Under the pieces are notes generated by a model that was not told where the DNA came from, searched no databases, and worked only from the letters and a program-made list of their open reading frames with translations. A DNA stretch of 64,000 bases, taken from assembly GCA_008638375.1 (NCBI GenBank), contig CM018035.1:8769577-8833576 (forward strand), written 5' to 3'. Both the position numbers and the translations under genes were made by a program. Below are positions 48,614-60,523 of this stretch, piece after piece. The DNA comes from Nyssa sinensis (lineage: Eukaryota; Streptophyta; Magnoliopsida; Cornales; Nyssaceae). The first letter of the stretch is position 1; each line of letters opens with the position of its first letter.

Positions 48614-50740
48614 TTATAACATTTTTGAATCCTCAAATTACGCAAACTTTAACCACAACACAACTACTTACATTCTTGGTATCGACCGATCACACAAGTT
48701 GAAATCCTTCACCTAAGTACTCTGTCTAAGCAGTAGAAAATCTAAGGTTTTGGGTTTTTTCTAATAGGAGACTGTTTACTATGTGATTTTTTATATAGAA
48801 GTTGAAAGCACTTTTTGAAAATTTTGAAGAAAATCTCTCAATTTCGAAGAATCAAAAAGTTCTCTACATAATGAATACAACCCTACTATATAGGATTAGG
48901 GTTTTCTTATGCTTAAAATGATTAGAAAAACTAGGGAAATCCAAAAGCTGAGAAGTCATTTGAACCATGTATCGAATGTCGCATTGAGCGACCTCCTCTA
49001 GAGTTGCATTAAAAGTTTTAAACGAGGCCTAGTTCAGACCACTTATCTAAACACTTATCTAACATCATCTAACAAGCTCTACCGAAAACCAACACATCTT
49101 TGTGACCGAAACATTGTTTGAACGAGGTTTCGAATAAGTCTCTAGAATTTAATTATAACACTTGTTTGCGCAAGGTTGTTCAAAAAAAAATTATTAAGGC
49201 TCATTTAGATAACCTGAAATTTTGATTATCTTGACTTTGCACGTTCAAAAACATTTTTTAAATTTGAAAACAACAAGTCAATCCAATCAAATTTGAATTC
49301 CAACACACGTTAAATAATTTTAAAAATATTAAAAATTGTGTGTGAGCAATCAACCTAAGCCATAGTTCCCAAGTCTAATTACCTCTTCAATCCTATGAAA
49401 TCAACTATTATGATCGTCAATGATGCTTGATGCCACTTCAATCACATGACTTGAGTATCATAATAAGACATGATTTAGAATCAATAATTCTAATTACAAT
49501 TAAAATCTTCTCAAACAAAATATGGCAACACATATATACATACTCTCAATCCTAACAGAAAGAGAGAGATGGGGATATGGCTAGGATAAAAACAATGAAT
49601 ATTACTTAACCAACTTCAGCACCTTCAAAAAGGATCAGTTGGTTTAAGGAACAAAGATACTGTAGAAAATTGGATGCACAAGGTACCATGATGACCTTAT
49701 GGAATAGCAATACAGTACTCATGATCATGGGCTTGAAATCTTTTACAATATGTGGGAAGTGGGAACCCTTTCTATGAACCACAAATGTGCAACACAAACC
49801 ATTGCAAGTGCTATTTACTTTTCAAAGATGCGCAAGCAAGTCCTTGTACCCATCCTTTCAAAATCCAGAATCACTAGATAACCAAGAGTTCTTAAAGCAC
49901 TATATATGAAGAGGTGATTCCCAATGGTCCATGAAGCACTAGATAACCAAAAAGTCCAAAGATGGTGGATGATAAGGGATTCCCAAGGATGTGTAAGAAG
50001 CTAATCACCATTGTTCTCTTGATAGATACTGACTTTTCCCCACCTAGGAGTGTCTGCAGGCATGAGATTCGGTGTCTCAATCCCAAACCCACCCCATGTC
50101 TATCCTATACTTGTCCCTTTTCAATTATGATAAACTCATTCCTTGTCTTACTCATAGCAGCTCTAATAGGGGAATCATTTGCATAGTTAAAATGTTCATT
50201 TGGCACTTGTAACAGTATTTTAGCTATTTTAATTGCTCCATCATACATGAACTCCAATAATTATAATTAAAATGAGTATATATATTTTTTATATCTTAAT
50301 GTATTTTGAATTTAAAAATATAAATAATTTTATCTCTCTCACTTTTCGTTAGCTTTACACCAAAATTTGGCTCCTCTCTCTCTCTCTCTTCCTAGGAGTA
50401 CCCCACATCTTCTAGAGATATTTTGACTACCTTGATATATCACATATTGGAGTGCAAAATTGGAATAAGGAAGCCATTTTGATAGTTAGAGCATTTGACT
50501 TCCAGAATGGATTCCTGCTTAGATTATACTAAAGTTTATTATCTTTATTTAAAAAATAATAGTAAATGAAAGATTTTTTTATTTTTTTAATATTATAATT
50601 CTAAAATTATATATATATATTTTTGGAATTGTGTGCAACCACCATTACGAGTTAACTGGGATGGTGAAATCAATGAGGAGAAATTGTTGCATGAACCGGT
50701 CTATTAACTTGGTTCAAGAATCGTACTAATCATATATTGT

Positions 50741-51218
50741 CATGTAAGTAGGTTGTTATTTTTTGTCTTTCAAAAATTAGGCATTTTTTTCAAACAACAC
50801 GATATTATAGGTCAAATCCATGGACCCAGTTCATGCAAGAACTTCTCTAGGACAACTCTGCTTCAAACCCTCCCTAATTAAAAAAAAAATCTTTCCAAAC
50901 TTTATTAGCCGTACCTAGCATTTTATCCCAGACGTGTCTCAACACGATTATAATAAAATTTATTTTATTTAAAATAAATTAGGCATGTAAGTAGGTTGTT
51001 ATTTTTTGTCTTTCAAAAATTAGGCATTTTTTTCAAACAACACATTATTATAGGTCAAATCCATGGACCCACTCATGCAAGAACTTCTCTGGGACAACTC
51101 TGCTTCAAACCCTCCCTACTTAAAAAAAAAATCTTTCCAAACTTTATTAACCGTACCTATCATTTTATCCCAGACGTGTCACAACACGATTATAATAAAA
51201 TTTATTTTATTTAAAAAA
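50741..51218. repeat. Tandem duplication, period 243 bp
   Basis: CATGTAAGTAGGTTGTTATT starts units at 50741 and 50984. Both run through GGTCAAATCCATGGACCCA and CTCTGCTTCAAACCCTCCCT to CACGATTATAATAAAATTTA. Differences are few. Confidence 0.95.
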
Positions 51219-51597
51219 TAATAATAAATAAAATTATTATTATTATTTTTTTTAGTATTATAATTCAACAATTATATGTACTCATTAGTATGTTAGGTTT
51301 TTAAAAATATGTAAAAAGTATTTAAGTAATTTTATATTATAATCGAAATAAGATGGATTTATATTACCTCCTTTTCCAAACTCTTCTTGAACCTATTAGG
51401 TTTTAATTTTTTTGCAACAAATTTCAATTTTGTTTAAATACTTTTTAAATCCGTCTCATCAGAATTTATGACAATTATTCAGTTTAGGGAGATGTGCATA
51501 CAGTGCATGCTTACAAGGAGGGCACAAAATAAGATCATGTTGTTGATTGAAAACAAATTAATTATAGAGGACTAAGTGGAAACCATTTCTGTGAAAT

Positions 51598-51981
51598 CAT
51601 GTCCACTAAAACCAACTCTTAGAAGGCATTTGCCTACCCTAAAATTTGCAAAGAAGAAAACTATATAGTAGTAACCATGAACCAGAAACATCACAGCTTC
51701 AGATTTTCATTGGAGAGGGTTTCCCTTTGTTGATTTGTTACTGGGAATAAACTATTTTGTCCAAGGAACCAAGGGAATTCGACGCATTAGTTAGAGATTC
51801 TCAATGTATATCCCCAGTTGTATCCTTAATGCAATGTGTCATTCATAGTGTTCTTAAAAATCACATCACGTGGGATCTAAAAGTACCGTATAATGACACA
51901 TTGGAAATACAATTTAGAAGGTAAATCGGGAATCTCTAGCATTTTTCAAACTTAAATTGTCAAAGAAGTCTCATATAGGAT
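51598..51981. repeat. Repeat flanking the LINE, copy 1
   Basis: It matches 61060-61436 from CATGTCCACTAAAACCAACT to GTCAAAGAAGTCTCATATAG, with about 30 differences by eye. The two were adjacent before the LINE inserted. Non-coding. Confidence 0.92.
51966..51981. repeat. LINE target-site duplication, left copy
   Basis: AAGTCTCATATAGGAT, identical to 61023-61038 after the LINE poly(A). The first two A may belong to the tail. Confidence 0.93.
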
Positions 51982-51984
51982 GAT

Positions 51985-53102
51985 ATGGGCCAAGCCCAAT
52001 ATAATCGTCTCCATGGGCTGAATCAAAGCAGGCTTAATTTGGCCCAATCTAAGGAAAGGTTTAAAGAAGGGGTGGGGCCGGCCCAACAATTTGCTACCAG
52101 GCCCAGGTCGGGGCGCCAAATGGGGTCTCCAAATTTCACTAATCAGGCCTTCGTTTCTTCGTTCTCTTCTAAACAACCTGGGCCTTATGGCCTGGATCAC
52201 CTCCAAAGGAATAGAAGGGGTCAGACTTACAGGTATGGGGCCTTTGCTCATGGGCCTCCGCTAGTCAAACCCATTAAAGGTTACAAGGAAGGGAACGGGC
52301 CTGCTCCGATAGAAACAGCTGCATCCAGCCCGGTGAGTCAGGCAAAGCTCCGCCATTCCTCTAACCACAGCTCTTCTGCGCTGGCGATGACTGAAAATTT
52401 TGGACAGATTGAAGAGGAAAGACAGTAGACTGGAGAAGGAAAAGGCAAGGAAAAGGAAAGCCTAGTGATGCAGGTAGTGCAGGCGGAGGGAAGTTCAGAA
52501 CGGTATGATTCTGATCAAAGCAGTGTGGCGGACGAACAGGTTTTTCTACAATATCTGGAGAAAAATTACAGTTACAGTACAGACCTTCGACATTCTGATT
52601 TGGAGGCAGGATGCTCTTTCACGGCGGAAGCCGAAACCACCTTCGGTCAGGGAGTGAAGCCTTTGCCAGAGAACCAAGAAGGGGTAGTGATGATACGAAG
52701 TCAGGATTGCTCAGTAAATTCAGAGGATTATAATCCACTTGCAATTGTTTTCCCGTTTGATTTATCCAATGACTACAATCAGATTCAAGAAGCTAGTCCT
52801 GCAGATCTCTTATGTAACCAACAGCTTTTATCAGACTCCTGGGTGCTCGAAAGCTAGGAAAGGTGAGCAAATTACTAGGAGTTTCTTGTGCAGGCTATGA
52901 GGATCGTCTGATGGAGCTTTTTAGAGAAATTGTGCTGTGTAATAATTTGTCAAGACATTGTCCAAGTAATAGCCCCGAGATAAACAAGGAAGAGAAGTCA
53001 GCCAAAAGGCTAAGAAGAGTCATGAAGGAGTTGTCCTGCTCGGTCAATTATGGGGGCAGCAAAGCGGTGGAGACCCTGGTGGAAGGCAGCGAGGAGGTCT
53101 AG
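51985..53102 (+). pseudogene. LINE ORF1 remnant
   Basis: The open frame from 51985 carries a Gly/Pro/Gln-rich segment. It meets TAG at 52426, continues in the same frame to TAG at 52855, and then shifts frame for 52863-53102 (KRLRRVMKELSCSVNYGG). This fits the C-terminal, poorly conserved part of a plant L1 ORF1 (RNA-binding protein). The N-terminal part and any CCHC knuckle are absent because of 5' truncation. Confidence 0.7.
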
Positions 53103-53105
53103 CTC

Positions 53106-56100
53106 ATGATTGTTTTTATGCATTTAAAAATTCTTTCTTGGAATGTGAGAGGTTTAAACGATCCGGACAAACGTTTAGTCATCAAAGGACTGCTGCAGGA
53201 GTGGAGACCTGCAGTTTTATGTCCTCAAGAAACGAAAATGGGTAGTATTTCAAGGAATCTAATTAGATCTATTTGGGGCTCCAGATAGATCAAGTGGGTT
53301 GCCTTGGATGCTAGAGGGACAGCTGGAGGTATTCTTGTGGCCTGGGATTCCCGTGTTGTCAACGACATTGAGAACAAGGTAGGTGAGTTCTCCATCTCTT
53401 GCAAGTTTAGCTCGGCTTCCAACTCTATGGAGTGGGGTTTTTGCGGTGTTTACGGGTCGGTGGTTGATAGTGGCAGGAGCTCGTTTTGGGATGAGATGCA
53501 GTCGTCCCTTGCTCATTGGGAGGTCCCATGGTGCCTTGGGGGAGACTTCAATGTTGTGCGGACTCCAGATGAGAGGATGGGAGGTGGTAGGCTGACTCCG
53601 GCTATGAGGGGTTTCAATGAGTTTATAAACTCTCAAAGCCTAGTGAATCTTAATCTGGAAGAAGGGAGGTTTACTTGGTCCAGAGGAGGCCATCAAATGG
53701 CCATGTCTCGGCTGGATAGATTCTTGGTTTCTAACGACTGGGAGGACGCTTTTCCAGGCCTCTCTAAAAAATGTCTTCCTCGTCCCTGTTATGATTATCA
53801 CCCCATTATGCTGTATTGTGGAGGTTTCAGTGCAAGGAAAAGCCCTTTCCGTTTTGAAAATATGTGGTTAGAGTCGGAAGGTTTTGTGGATTTGGTCAAA
53901 AATTGGTGGGATTCCTATGAGGTGACAGGCAACCCAAGCTACCGCATTGCCAGAAAATTGAAGCTGCTCAAAGAAGACCTGCGTAAGTGGAACCGTGATG
54001 TCTTTGGGTCCATTCAGGTGAGAAAACAGTTGTTGCTGAATAATTTGATAGAGTTGGATAGGAAGGAACAGGTGGGCTCCCTCTCTGATGAAGGAAGGGT
54101 TGAAAGAGATGGGGTAAAGGGTCAGATTGGTCAGCTCCTCAAGATGGAGGAAATTTCTTGGAAACATAAATCTCGGGCTATCTGGCTTAGAGAAGGTGAT
54201 CGTAACACCAAGTTCTTCCACAGAACGGCTTCTTCTCACTATAGGAAGAATAGGATTACTTCCATGGTCATTGGTGATCGTGTTCTTACCGAGGAAGAGC
54301 CTATTAGAAGCGGGGTTGTTGATTTTTTCTCCAGTCTTTACACCGAGCCGCATAGGTGGAAGCCCGGGATGGAGGATGTGTGTTTGGATAGGTTGAACGG
54401 GGAGGAAGCTGCTTCATTGGAGTTCCCCTTCCTGGAAGAATAGGTGGTGAGAGCCTTAAATGCCTGCAATGGGGATAAAGTGCCAGGGCCTGACGGGTTT
54501 ACCATGGCTTTCTTTAAAAGCTGCTGGGATGTGTTGAAAAGTGATATCATGGCGGTTTTTGAGGCTTTCCACAGGGAGGGGGGCTTTGAGCGTAGTCTCA
54601 ATGCCTCTTTCATCGCTCTCATCCCCAAAAAGGAAGGAGCTATTAGTATCCAGGACTACCGCCCCATAAGCCTAGTGAGCAGTGTTAATAAGCTGATTGC
54701 GAAAGTTCTCTTTTTGATATTGAAAAAAATCATGGGTTGCTCTCGCCTAGCCAAAATGCTTTTGTGGAAGGTCGGCAAATTTTGGATGCGGCCCTTATAG
54801 CCAACGAATGCATTGACTCCAGGATCAAGCAGAAAATGAATGGGCTTGTCTGCAAGTTAGACATTGAGAAGGCTTTTGACCACGTTAGTTGGAGCTTCCT
54901 GATGGGTATGTTGACTAAGATGGGCTTTGGGAGCATCTGGAGAAAGTGGATTTTGTCGTGTATATCTACAGTCTCTTTCTCGGTTCTAGTCAACGGCTCC
55001 CCTGCTGGTTTTTTCCATTCTTCCAGAGGCCTGCGACAGGGGGACCCCCTTTCCCCCTTCCTCTTCGTGATCGCTATGGAGGCCTTGAGTCGTTTCCTAT
55101 TCAGGGCTGAGGAGATGGGTCTCATTAAAGGCTTTCAGGTGGGGGACAGAAGGGGCGGTGGTGCCTCTATTTCCCATCTCCTGTTTGCAGACGATACCAT
55201 TACTTTCTGTGACCCCACAATGCGCCAGTTACGTTATGTCCGTTGCATTCTCGTATGCTTTAAAGCGGTGTCAGGTTTGCAGATCAACCTTGCCAAAAGC
55301 AGCGTTTCTCCGGTTGGCGTGATTCGTGAGATGGACATGTTGGCCAGTTCGTTAGGTTGCAAAATGGGCTGTCTTCCCTTAGTGTATTTGGGCGTTTCTT
55401 CGTGTTTAGTGGGGGTCTGGGACCCGGTGGTTGCAAGATTTCACAGCAAGCTGGCAGGTTGGAAAGGGCAGCTCCTCTCTAAGGGCAGCAGACTCACCCT
55501 CATTAAAAGCACCTTGGCCAATCTTCCTACCTACTTCATGTCTCTTTTCCCCATGCCAAAGACAGTTTGCAGAAGGCTTGAGAAGATTCAAAGGGACTTC
55601 TTATGGGGCAATGAAGGGGAGCGCAGGAAGACCCATCTTGTTGCTTGGGACAATATCAAAAAGCCAGTCTTTAGTGGGGGTTTAGGGATAAAAGACTTGA
55701 GTACCTTCAACACAGCTCTCTTGGGGAAATGGCTGTGGAGGTTTGGCGAAAGCGAGGGGGATCTTTGGAGAAAGATCATTGCTTCTAAGTATGGCTGCAA
55801 CAATGGTGGTTGGTGTTTGGGCAATGTGGAGGGTCCAAAGGGATGTGGTCCTTGGGGTTTCATAAGAAGTGAATGGGGTACTTTCAAGGAAAAGTGCGGC
55901 TTTGCTATCGGTCAAGTTGACAGAGTGAAATTTTGGGATGACAGATGGAACGGGGCCGAGTCGCTGATGATGAAATTTCTAGTGTTATACAGTTTGGCCA
56001 GCAATAAGGCGGCTTGGGTGAGCGAGTGCTTAGAGAGAGTTGGGGATAGGATCGTCTGGTCTCCTCGCTTTAGACGAGATTTCCATGATTGGGAGCTAGG

Positions 56101-56321
56101 AGAGGTGGTTTCCTTTCTTAGTCGTATTAGTAAGTCTCGTGTTGTGGAAGGTATAGAGGATAAAAGGGTGTGGCTGCCTAGTAAGGGTTCTTTCTCGGTC
56201 AGTTCCTTTTACAAGAGTTTGGTAGCCACGGCAAACCCTATCTTCCCGTGGAAGGTTATCTGGCATTCAAATGCTCCTCCTAAAGCCTCTTTTTTCGCCT
56301 GGGAAGCCTCTTGGAAGGCCA
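53106..56321 (+). pseudogene. LINE ORF2: endonuclease and reverse transcriptase, broken
   Basis: It starts MIVFMHLKILSWNVRGLN, an apurinic-like endonuclease start. The endonuclease also shows QETK, GGDFNVV and the SRLDRFLVSNDW block. In-frame TAG codons occur at 53286-53288 and 54441-54443. A frameshift lies near 54735, between KKIMG and the [19 protein letters not shown] block. The reverse transcriptase shows [36 protein letters not shown] and FADD (about 55190), the metal-binding catalytic motif. The frame then runs into the nested insertion at 56327. It would copy LINE RNA at a nicked target if intact; as it stands it cannot be expressed whole. Confidence 0.93.
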
Positions 56322-56326
56322 TCTTA
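56322..56326. repeat. Target-site duplication TCTTA, left
   Basis: Identical to 60519-60523. The LINE reading frame resumes across the pair when the insert and one copy are ignored. Confidence 0.92.
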
Positions 56327-58045
56327 TGTAATATCCCGACCCGGGATACCGGGTCATATAACACGTATTACGAGATTTACAAAAATAAGTAATTAATTTA
56401 ATAATTAATTACTTAAGGTATAAGAAATGTTATATTAATTAAATATTTTATGTATGTGTATAAAGTGAAATATGTATGTATGTATGTATATGAAAGCATG
56501 TATGTATGCAAGTATGTATATGAATAAAAAGAAAATAATAATAACAAATAAATAAAAAATATGTGAACAGTGTGAACAGTGTGTGAATGGTGTGGGTGTG
56601 TGTCGGCTGTGTGTGTGTGTGTTGTCAAGTATATATGTGAATGTATATATTATATGTATAAATATCACAAAAAATTTAATGTAAAGCAAAACTTGGGAAG
56701 AACAAAATTGATGAGAAGTGAGGGCTATCTAGGGCTACGAAATCAAAAAGAAGAGAGAGAGAACAGTAGAGAGAGATTTAGAGAGAGAAAGAGGTCGGTT
56801 TCCTTGTCTTTAAAACCAAAACATGCAAAGCATGTTGTTCTCTTACGAAAGAAACCAAAAGAAGAAGAACTGAGGAGATAGAAGTAAGGTTTTAGAGCAA
56901 GAAAGAGAAGGAAACCGTAACAAAAAGGTGAGAAATGTTTAAAGTTATCATTTTCTCTCTCTAGAAATTAGCATGAATATGAACTGTTTTTGAGTTATAT
57001 ATGATCATATAATGCTAGATATCTATTTACAAGACTGTCAAGCATGATTTTAGGCTTCAAAAACACCAAGAGAATGTAAACCCATGAAGAACCGCCATGG
57101 GAGGACCTTGCTTATAGCAGGTCTGAACCCATGGCAACCAAACTTTGTTTGGTGTATAGAGACCTCAAGAAGACCCTAAGGGTATTCTAAAAACCTATAC
57201 CCGCGACCACAAAACTAAAGAATCGACCTCCATAAAGTGAGTTACAGGTTTCGGTTGTTGAAACCAACCTGTCAAACTCCTACCAAAATGAATAAAATAG
57301 AATGGGAAATGAAACTATAAAGAAAATGAGTCAAGATAGAACAAATCCCATGGGATTTGGCCAAGAAATGGGTATAAACCGACGGTTTACAGTTTGGATT
57401 ATCCAGTCCTAAACCGAACATATGAAGAGGTTTTAAAGTCTAAAACGAATGCCAAACTCTTAACCAATGTTCCAGAAATGGATTAGGTTAGAAACAGTAG
57501 AGAGTGGTTGAGTAGAAAGTCACGAAATAGAAGGAAATGGGAAGCTGTAATTAGGGTTTCAGTCGTGGTCGAAGTGAGGAAGACGACGAGTCAACTCGTC
57601 ACTCGGTTTAAATGAGGCTGAGTCGACTCGGACGCGTGGCAGCCTCTGGGCTTGCCACCGAATAAATGAAACGACAGCATTTCAATAAGGTTTTAAATCT
57701 TTTACACGATAGGGCTGACGTCATCATGACGTCAGCAAAACGTACAAAACCGGATAAACCGGTTGGTTTACAACCAAACCGGACCGGTTCACTTATACTT
57801 GGACCAAACCAATTGGTTTTCTGATTTATTTAAAATTAAATAAATCAAGACTTCCTCTATTTACGGATTGGCCCCAACTGTTTTAAGAAACTCTACTATG
57901 GCCCAACTGAGGGAAATGTTATGCAATTAGGCCCCTGAAAAATAATTAAATAATTAATTTAATTATTTAATAAATAAGTAAAGTAACTATTTTACCCTTG
58001 GGGTCATAAATAGAGCAAATGAAGTCCAAATTAAGCATATGAATA

Positions 58046-58550
58046 GTGTATTCTTACTATTTTGGATATTCTGAGACTAATGGTAGGGTTCGTTTTACGA
58101 GACGGGGCCCGAAAAATAAAGACACGTAAAGGGGTAAATAACCAAAATATCCCTTGCCCAAAAATTAACAAGTTATTAGTGTATTCTTACTATCTCGGAC
58201 CTTCTGAGTCCAATGGTGAGGTCCACGACTCGAGATGAGGTCCCGAACATAAAGACACGTAAGGGGGTAAAATGACCAAATTACCCCTAGTACCCTGAAA
58301 GCCAAAATGAAACCAGAGAAGGTCTAAATTAACTTTCTTTGACATCCCGGACTCAAAAATGGAGTCCAAATTACGAAACGACGTACAGAAAAATATGACA
58401 CGTAAAACGAAAAATGACCATTTTGCCCTTTTACATATAACCGTCCGAATTAAATGTTAGGAAAGCCTAAACCGACTTTCTTCGACACTCCGGATTCACT
58501 GGTAGAGTCTATTCGACCAAAAAAGAATGTCTAAAGAAAAGACATAAAAT
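58046..58550 (+). repeat. Four degenerate tandem units inside the 4.19-kb element, period about 135-155 bp
   Basis: Each unit follows the order TTCTTACTAT or TTCTTYGACA, then CCGGA or TCGGA, GAGTC or GAGAC, RTGGTAGRGT or RTGGWGTC, an ACGA-type tract, then RAAATAAAGACACGTAAA or similar and GACCAWWTTRCCC. Starts are near 58046, 58180, 58336 and 58479. Confidence 0.7.
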
Positions 58551-58773
58551 TTAATGAATAAAATCTGTTAGATGACTATGAACTGAAATATTGCCAAAGA
58601 ACTAAACTGAGGCAAGTACGAGGAATGAAATACGAAAAAACACGAAACGTAAACATGTCAAATAAATAACTTTAAATTAAAGTTAATGGAGTTACCAGAA
58701 GAGTATGATTGTATAAATCTATTTTCCTGACAAGTTAAATTGTGTTTAAGCAGAGAATTAAATAGACACAAAA

Positions 58774-59058
58774 ATGGACCAAAAACGTGAAATCCTTCCA
58801 ATGATGACACGGGCTCAAATAGCGAATGATCCAAAACAGCAAGTCTTCAGAGAGAAGCTACAAAGGCAACTCCAGGTAATTCAAAAAAATATTCGAATTG
58901 CCGAAACCAATGAAGTGGTCTGCGTCAGCCCCTTTATGTACAAGACCATAACCAAGGAACAGCTGGCAGAGAAGAAAATTAAGAAACAAGAGGATACGGA
59001 AACACTAAATGAGTGGCTCCACAGATTGAGGAAAGCCAAGGAGAAGGCACCTATTTAG
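58774..59058 (+). CDS. Unrecognised 94-aa charged ORF inside the 4.19-kb element
   Basis: ATG at 58774 to TAG at 59056. The product starts MDQKREILPMMTRAQIAND, is rich in Lys, Glu and Gln, and looks helical (VFREKLQRQLQVIQKNIRI and KKIKKQEDTETLNEWLHRL). It has no signal peptide, membrane segment or zinc knuckle. I do not recognise the family. It is the longest clearly non-repetitive ORF in an AT-rich element and sits downstream of a TATAAATAG-like site near 58007. It could be a chance ORF, a captured gene fragment, or a small element-encoded protein. Confidence 0.3.
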   Translation: MDQKREILPMMTRAQIANDPKQQVFREKLQRQLQVIQKNIRIAETNEVVCVSPFMYKTITKEQLAEKKIKKQEDTETLNEWLHRLRKAKEKAPI

Positions 59059-59462
59059 AGCTAACCCTAAAGAACCAAGGTGAGTAACCCTGTGTTTGAA
59101 TTGGAGATTTAACTCCATGGATTTGAAAAAGGTTTTAAGTTCAAAGATATGAAGTATTTGAAGTTTCAAATTCAGTATTTACGTGATTCAGTTTTCAATT
59201 GTTCTGTTTTATAACTCTATTGTGACATGCTCAGTGATTGGTTTTTCCCACAACAGTTTTTCCTTCAAATATATTTCTGCATGTCTAGTTAAAATGAAAT
59301 TATTGTTAAATATCCTAAATTTGCTTATTTTAAGTATACGAATGTTTATCATGAAGTTATGAATGTTATGTTTTAAAGTACTCACGAAAAATATCTATTT
59401 GACATACTCATATGTTAAATGTATTTGAAATGCAAGATAAATAATAAGCACATAGGTAGTGT

Positions 59463-59560
59463 TGTGGGTTGTATGGAACTCAACAAACCTATCATGTGCA
59501 TCATCACATAGGTAGTGAGGAGGGTTGTACGGAGCCCAACGGACCTATCATGTGAAATGC
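59463..59560. repeat. Direct repeat, period about 56 bp, in the 4.19-kb element
   Basis: CACATAGGTAGTG, then GGGTTGTAYGGARCYCAAC, then CCTATCATGTG occurs twice in succession. Confidence 0.85.
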
Positions 59561-60518
59561 CCAGTAGCAGGATCTAATCCCCCAAGCAAATGAGATATCT
59601 CCATTTATAAGTAAGATGGGAGTCCGGTTCGAAACGGATTCCACTAATGAAAGTGATAAGATGACAAATGATTTGAAAATGGAAGCAGGTTTACCCTCAT
59701 TTTCAATGTGCATACGTTTTGAGTTTTAGATACTCTATTTAAGAAGTACATGTTATGTTATATGTTTTGAAGTTCATGAGTATAAGTATAGCTTGAATAC
59801 TTTAAATGTTTCAAAGCTATTTGTTTTATGAAATGCATATGTTTTGAGTTATATACTCTATTTGACGAAGTATGAGTTTAGCTTGAATACTTTAAATGTT
59901 TCAAAGCTACATGTTTTAAGGAATGCATATATTCTGTATTCAAAGTATACGAACAATTGGCAGTGATCATTTTACAAACTCTTATGTACTAAACCACTGC
60001 TAATTGAAAACCCCATGACGAATATTGGAATTGCTCACAAGCTTAGATTTGCTTACCCAGACTTTGTTCGGACACCGCTTTCAGGTGATTCACAGCAGAC
60101 CAGGTCTTGAGGACGATGGCGATGAGTCTAGCTGTTTTTGGGAAGATATGTTTAAGTAGTTTCTTGATGAACCTATGAACTCTAGTAGTACATTTTGTAT
60201 TAGTAGACAATGTAAGAATATGTAATAAGCCCTCAGGGCAACCGAATATGTATTGTATTAATGTATTAAGTCTTTAAGTTTTCGTTATATTCTGAATGTG
60301 TAACCATGTATGCTATGTATGGAGCGGCAGTATCGGACGAATATGCATAATTGAAAAATGTGAAAAGAAAAGAAAAAGTTTTTCACGCTTCCGCAAAACG
60401 TATGTTGCACATCTATTCGATATAGCTGCCTATGTGAGCCTTCGCCCAAGGGTCCCCGGACCTGAGGGTGGCGGTCGCGATCCGGTGATCCGCAGAGGGT
60501 GGGTTTCGGGTCGTGACA

Positions 60519-60523
60519 TCTTA
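60519..60523. repeat. Target-site duplication TCTTA, right
   Basis: Pairs with 56322-56326 around the 4.19-kb insertion. Confidence 0.92.

Larger units (their letters stand above)
45650..51965. other. Intergenic repeat-rich block
   Basis: FRO8 upstream DNA, then diverged duplications (45970-46830), a degraded LTR pair (47864-48613), a 243-bp tandem duplication (50741-51218) and the first copy of a repeat interrupted by the LINE. Short ORFs near 49600-50190 on both strands are unrecognised. No gene is supported. Confidence 0.6.
56327..60518 (+). mobile_element. 4.19-kb LTR-bounded insertion; probable solo LTR of a large non-autonomous (LARD-like) retroelement
   Basis: It begins TGTAATATCCCGACCCGGGA and ends GGTTTCGGGTCGTGACA. 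The 5-bp duplication TCTTA flanks it, and it interrupts the LINE ORF2 frame exactly. I find no second copy of its own start or end inside, so it is not an LTR-internal-LTR structure of ordinary kind. A solo LTR of this size would be in the range of LARD- or Ogre-type LTRs. It contains a TG/TA-rich block (56440-56670), GC-richer 57.5-57.8 kb DNA, four degenerate tandem units (58046-58550), a 94-codon ORF, short direct repeats near 59460 and 59760, and no gag-pol. Its ends match the 642-bp insertion at 7317-7958. Confidence 0.8.

Noticed and set aside
49606..50186. Several 60-75 codon ORFs on both strands
   Set aside because: Frames do not join into one recognisable protein and the products match no family I know. 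Left as unexplained intergenic DNA.
56327..60518. Considered as a Helitron or DNA transposon
   Set aside because: The 5-bp target duplication, TG...CA ends and length fit an LTR unit better. There is no TC...CTRR end, no hairpin and no transposase.
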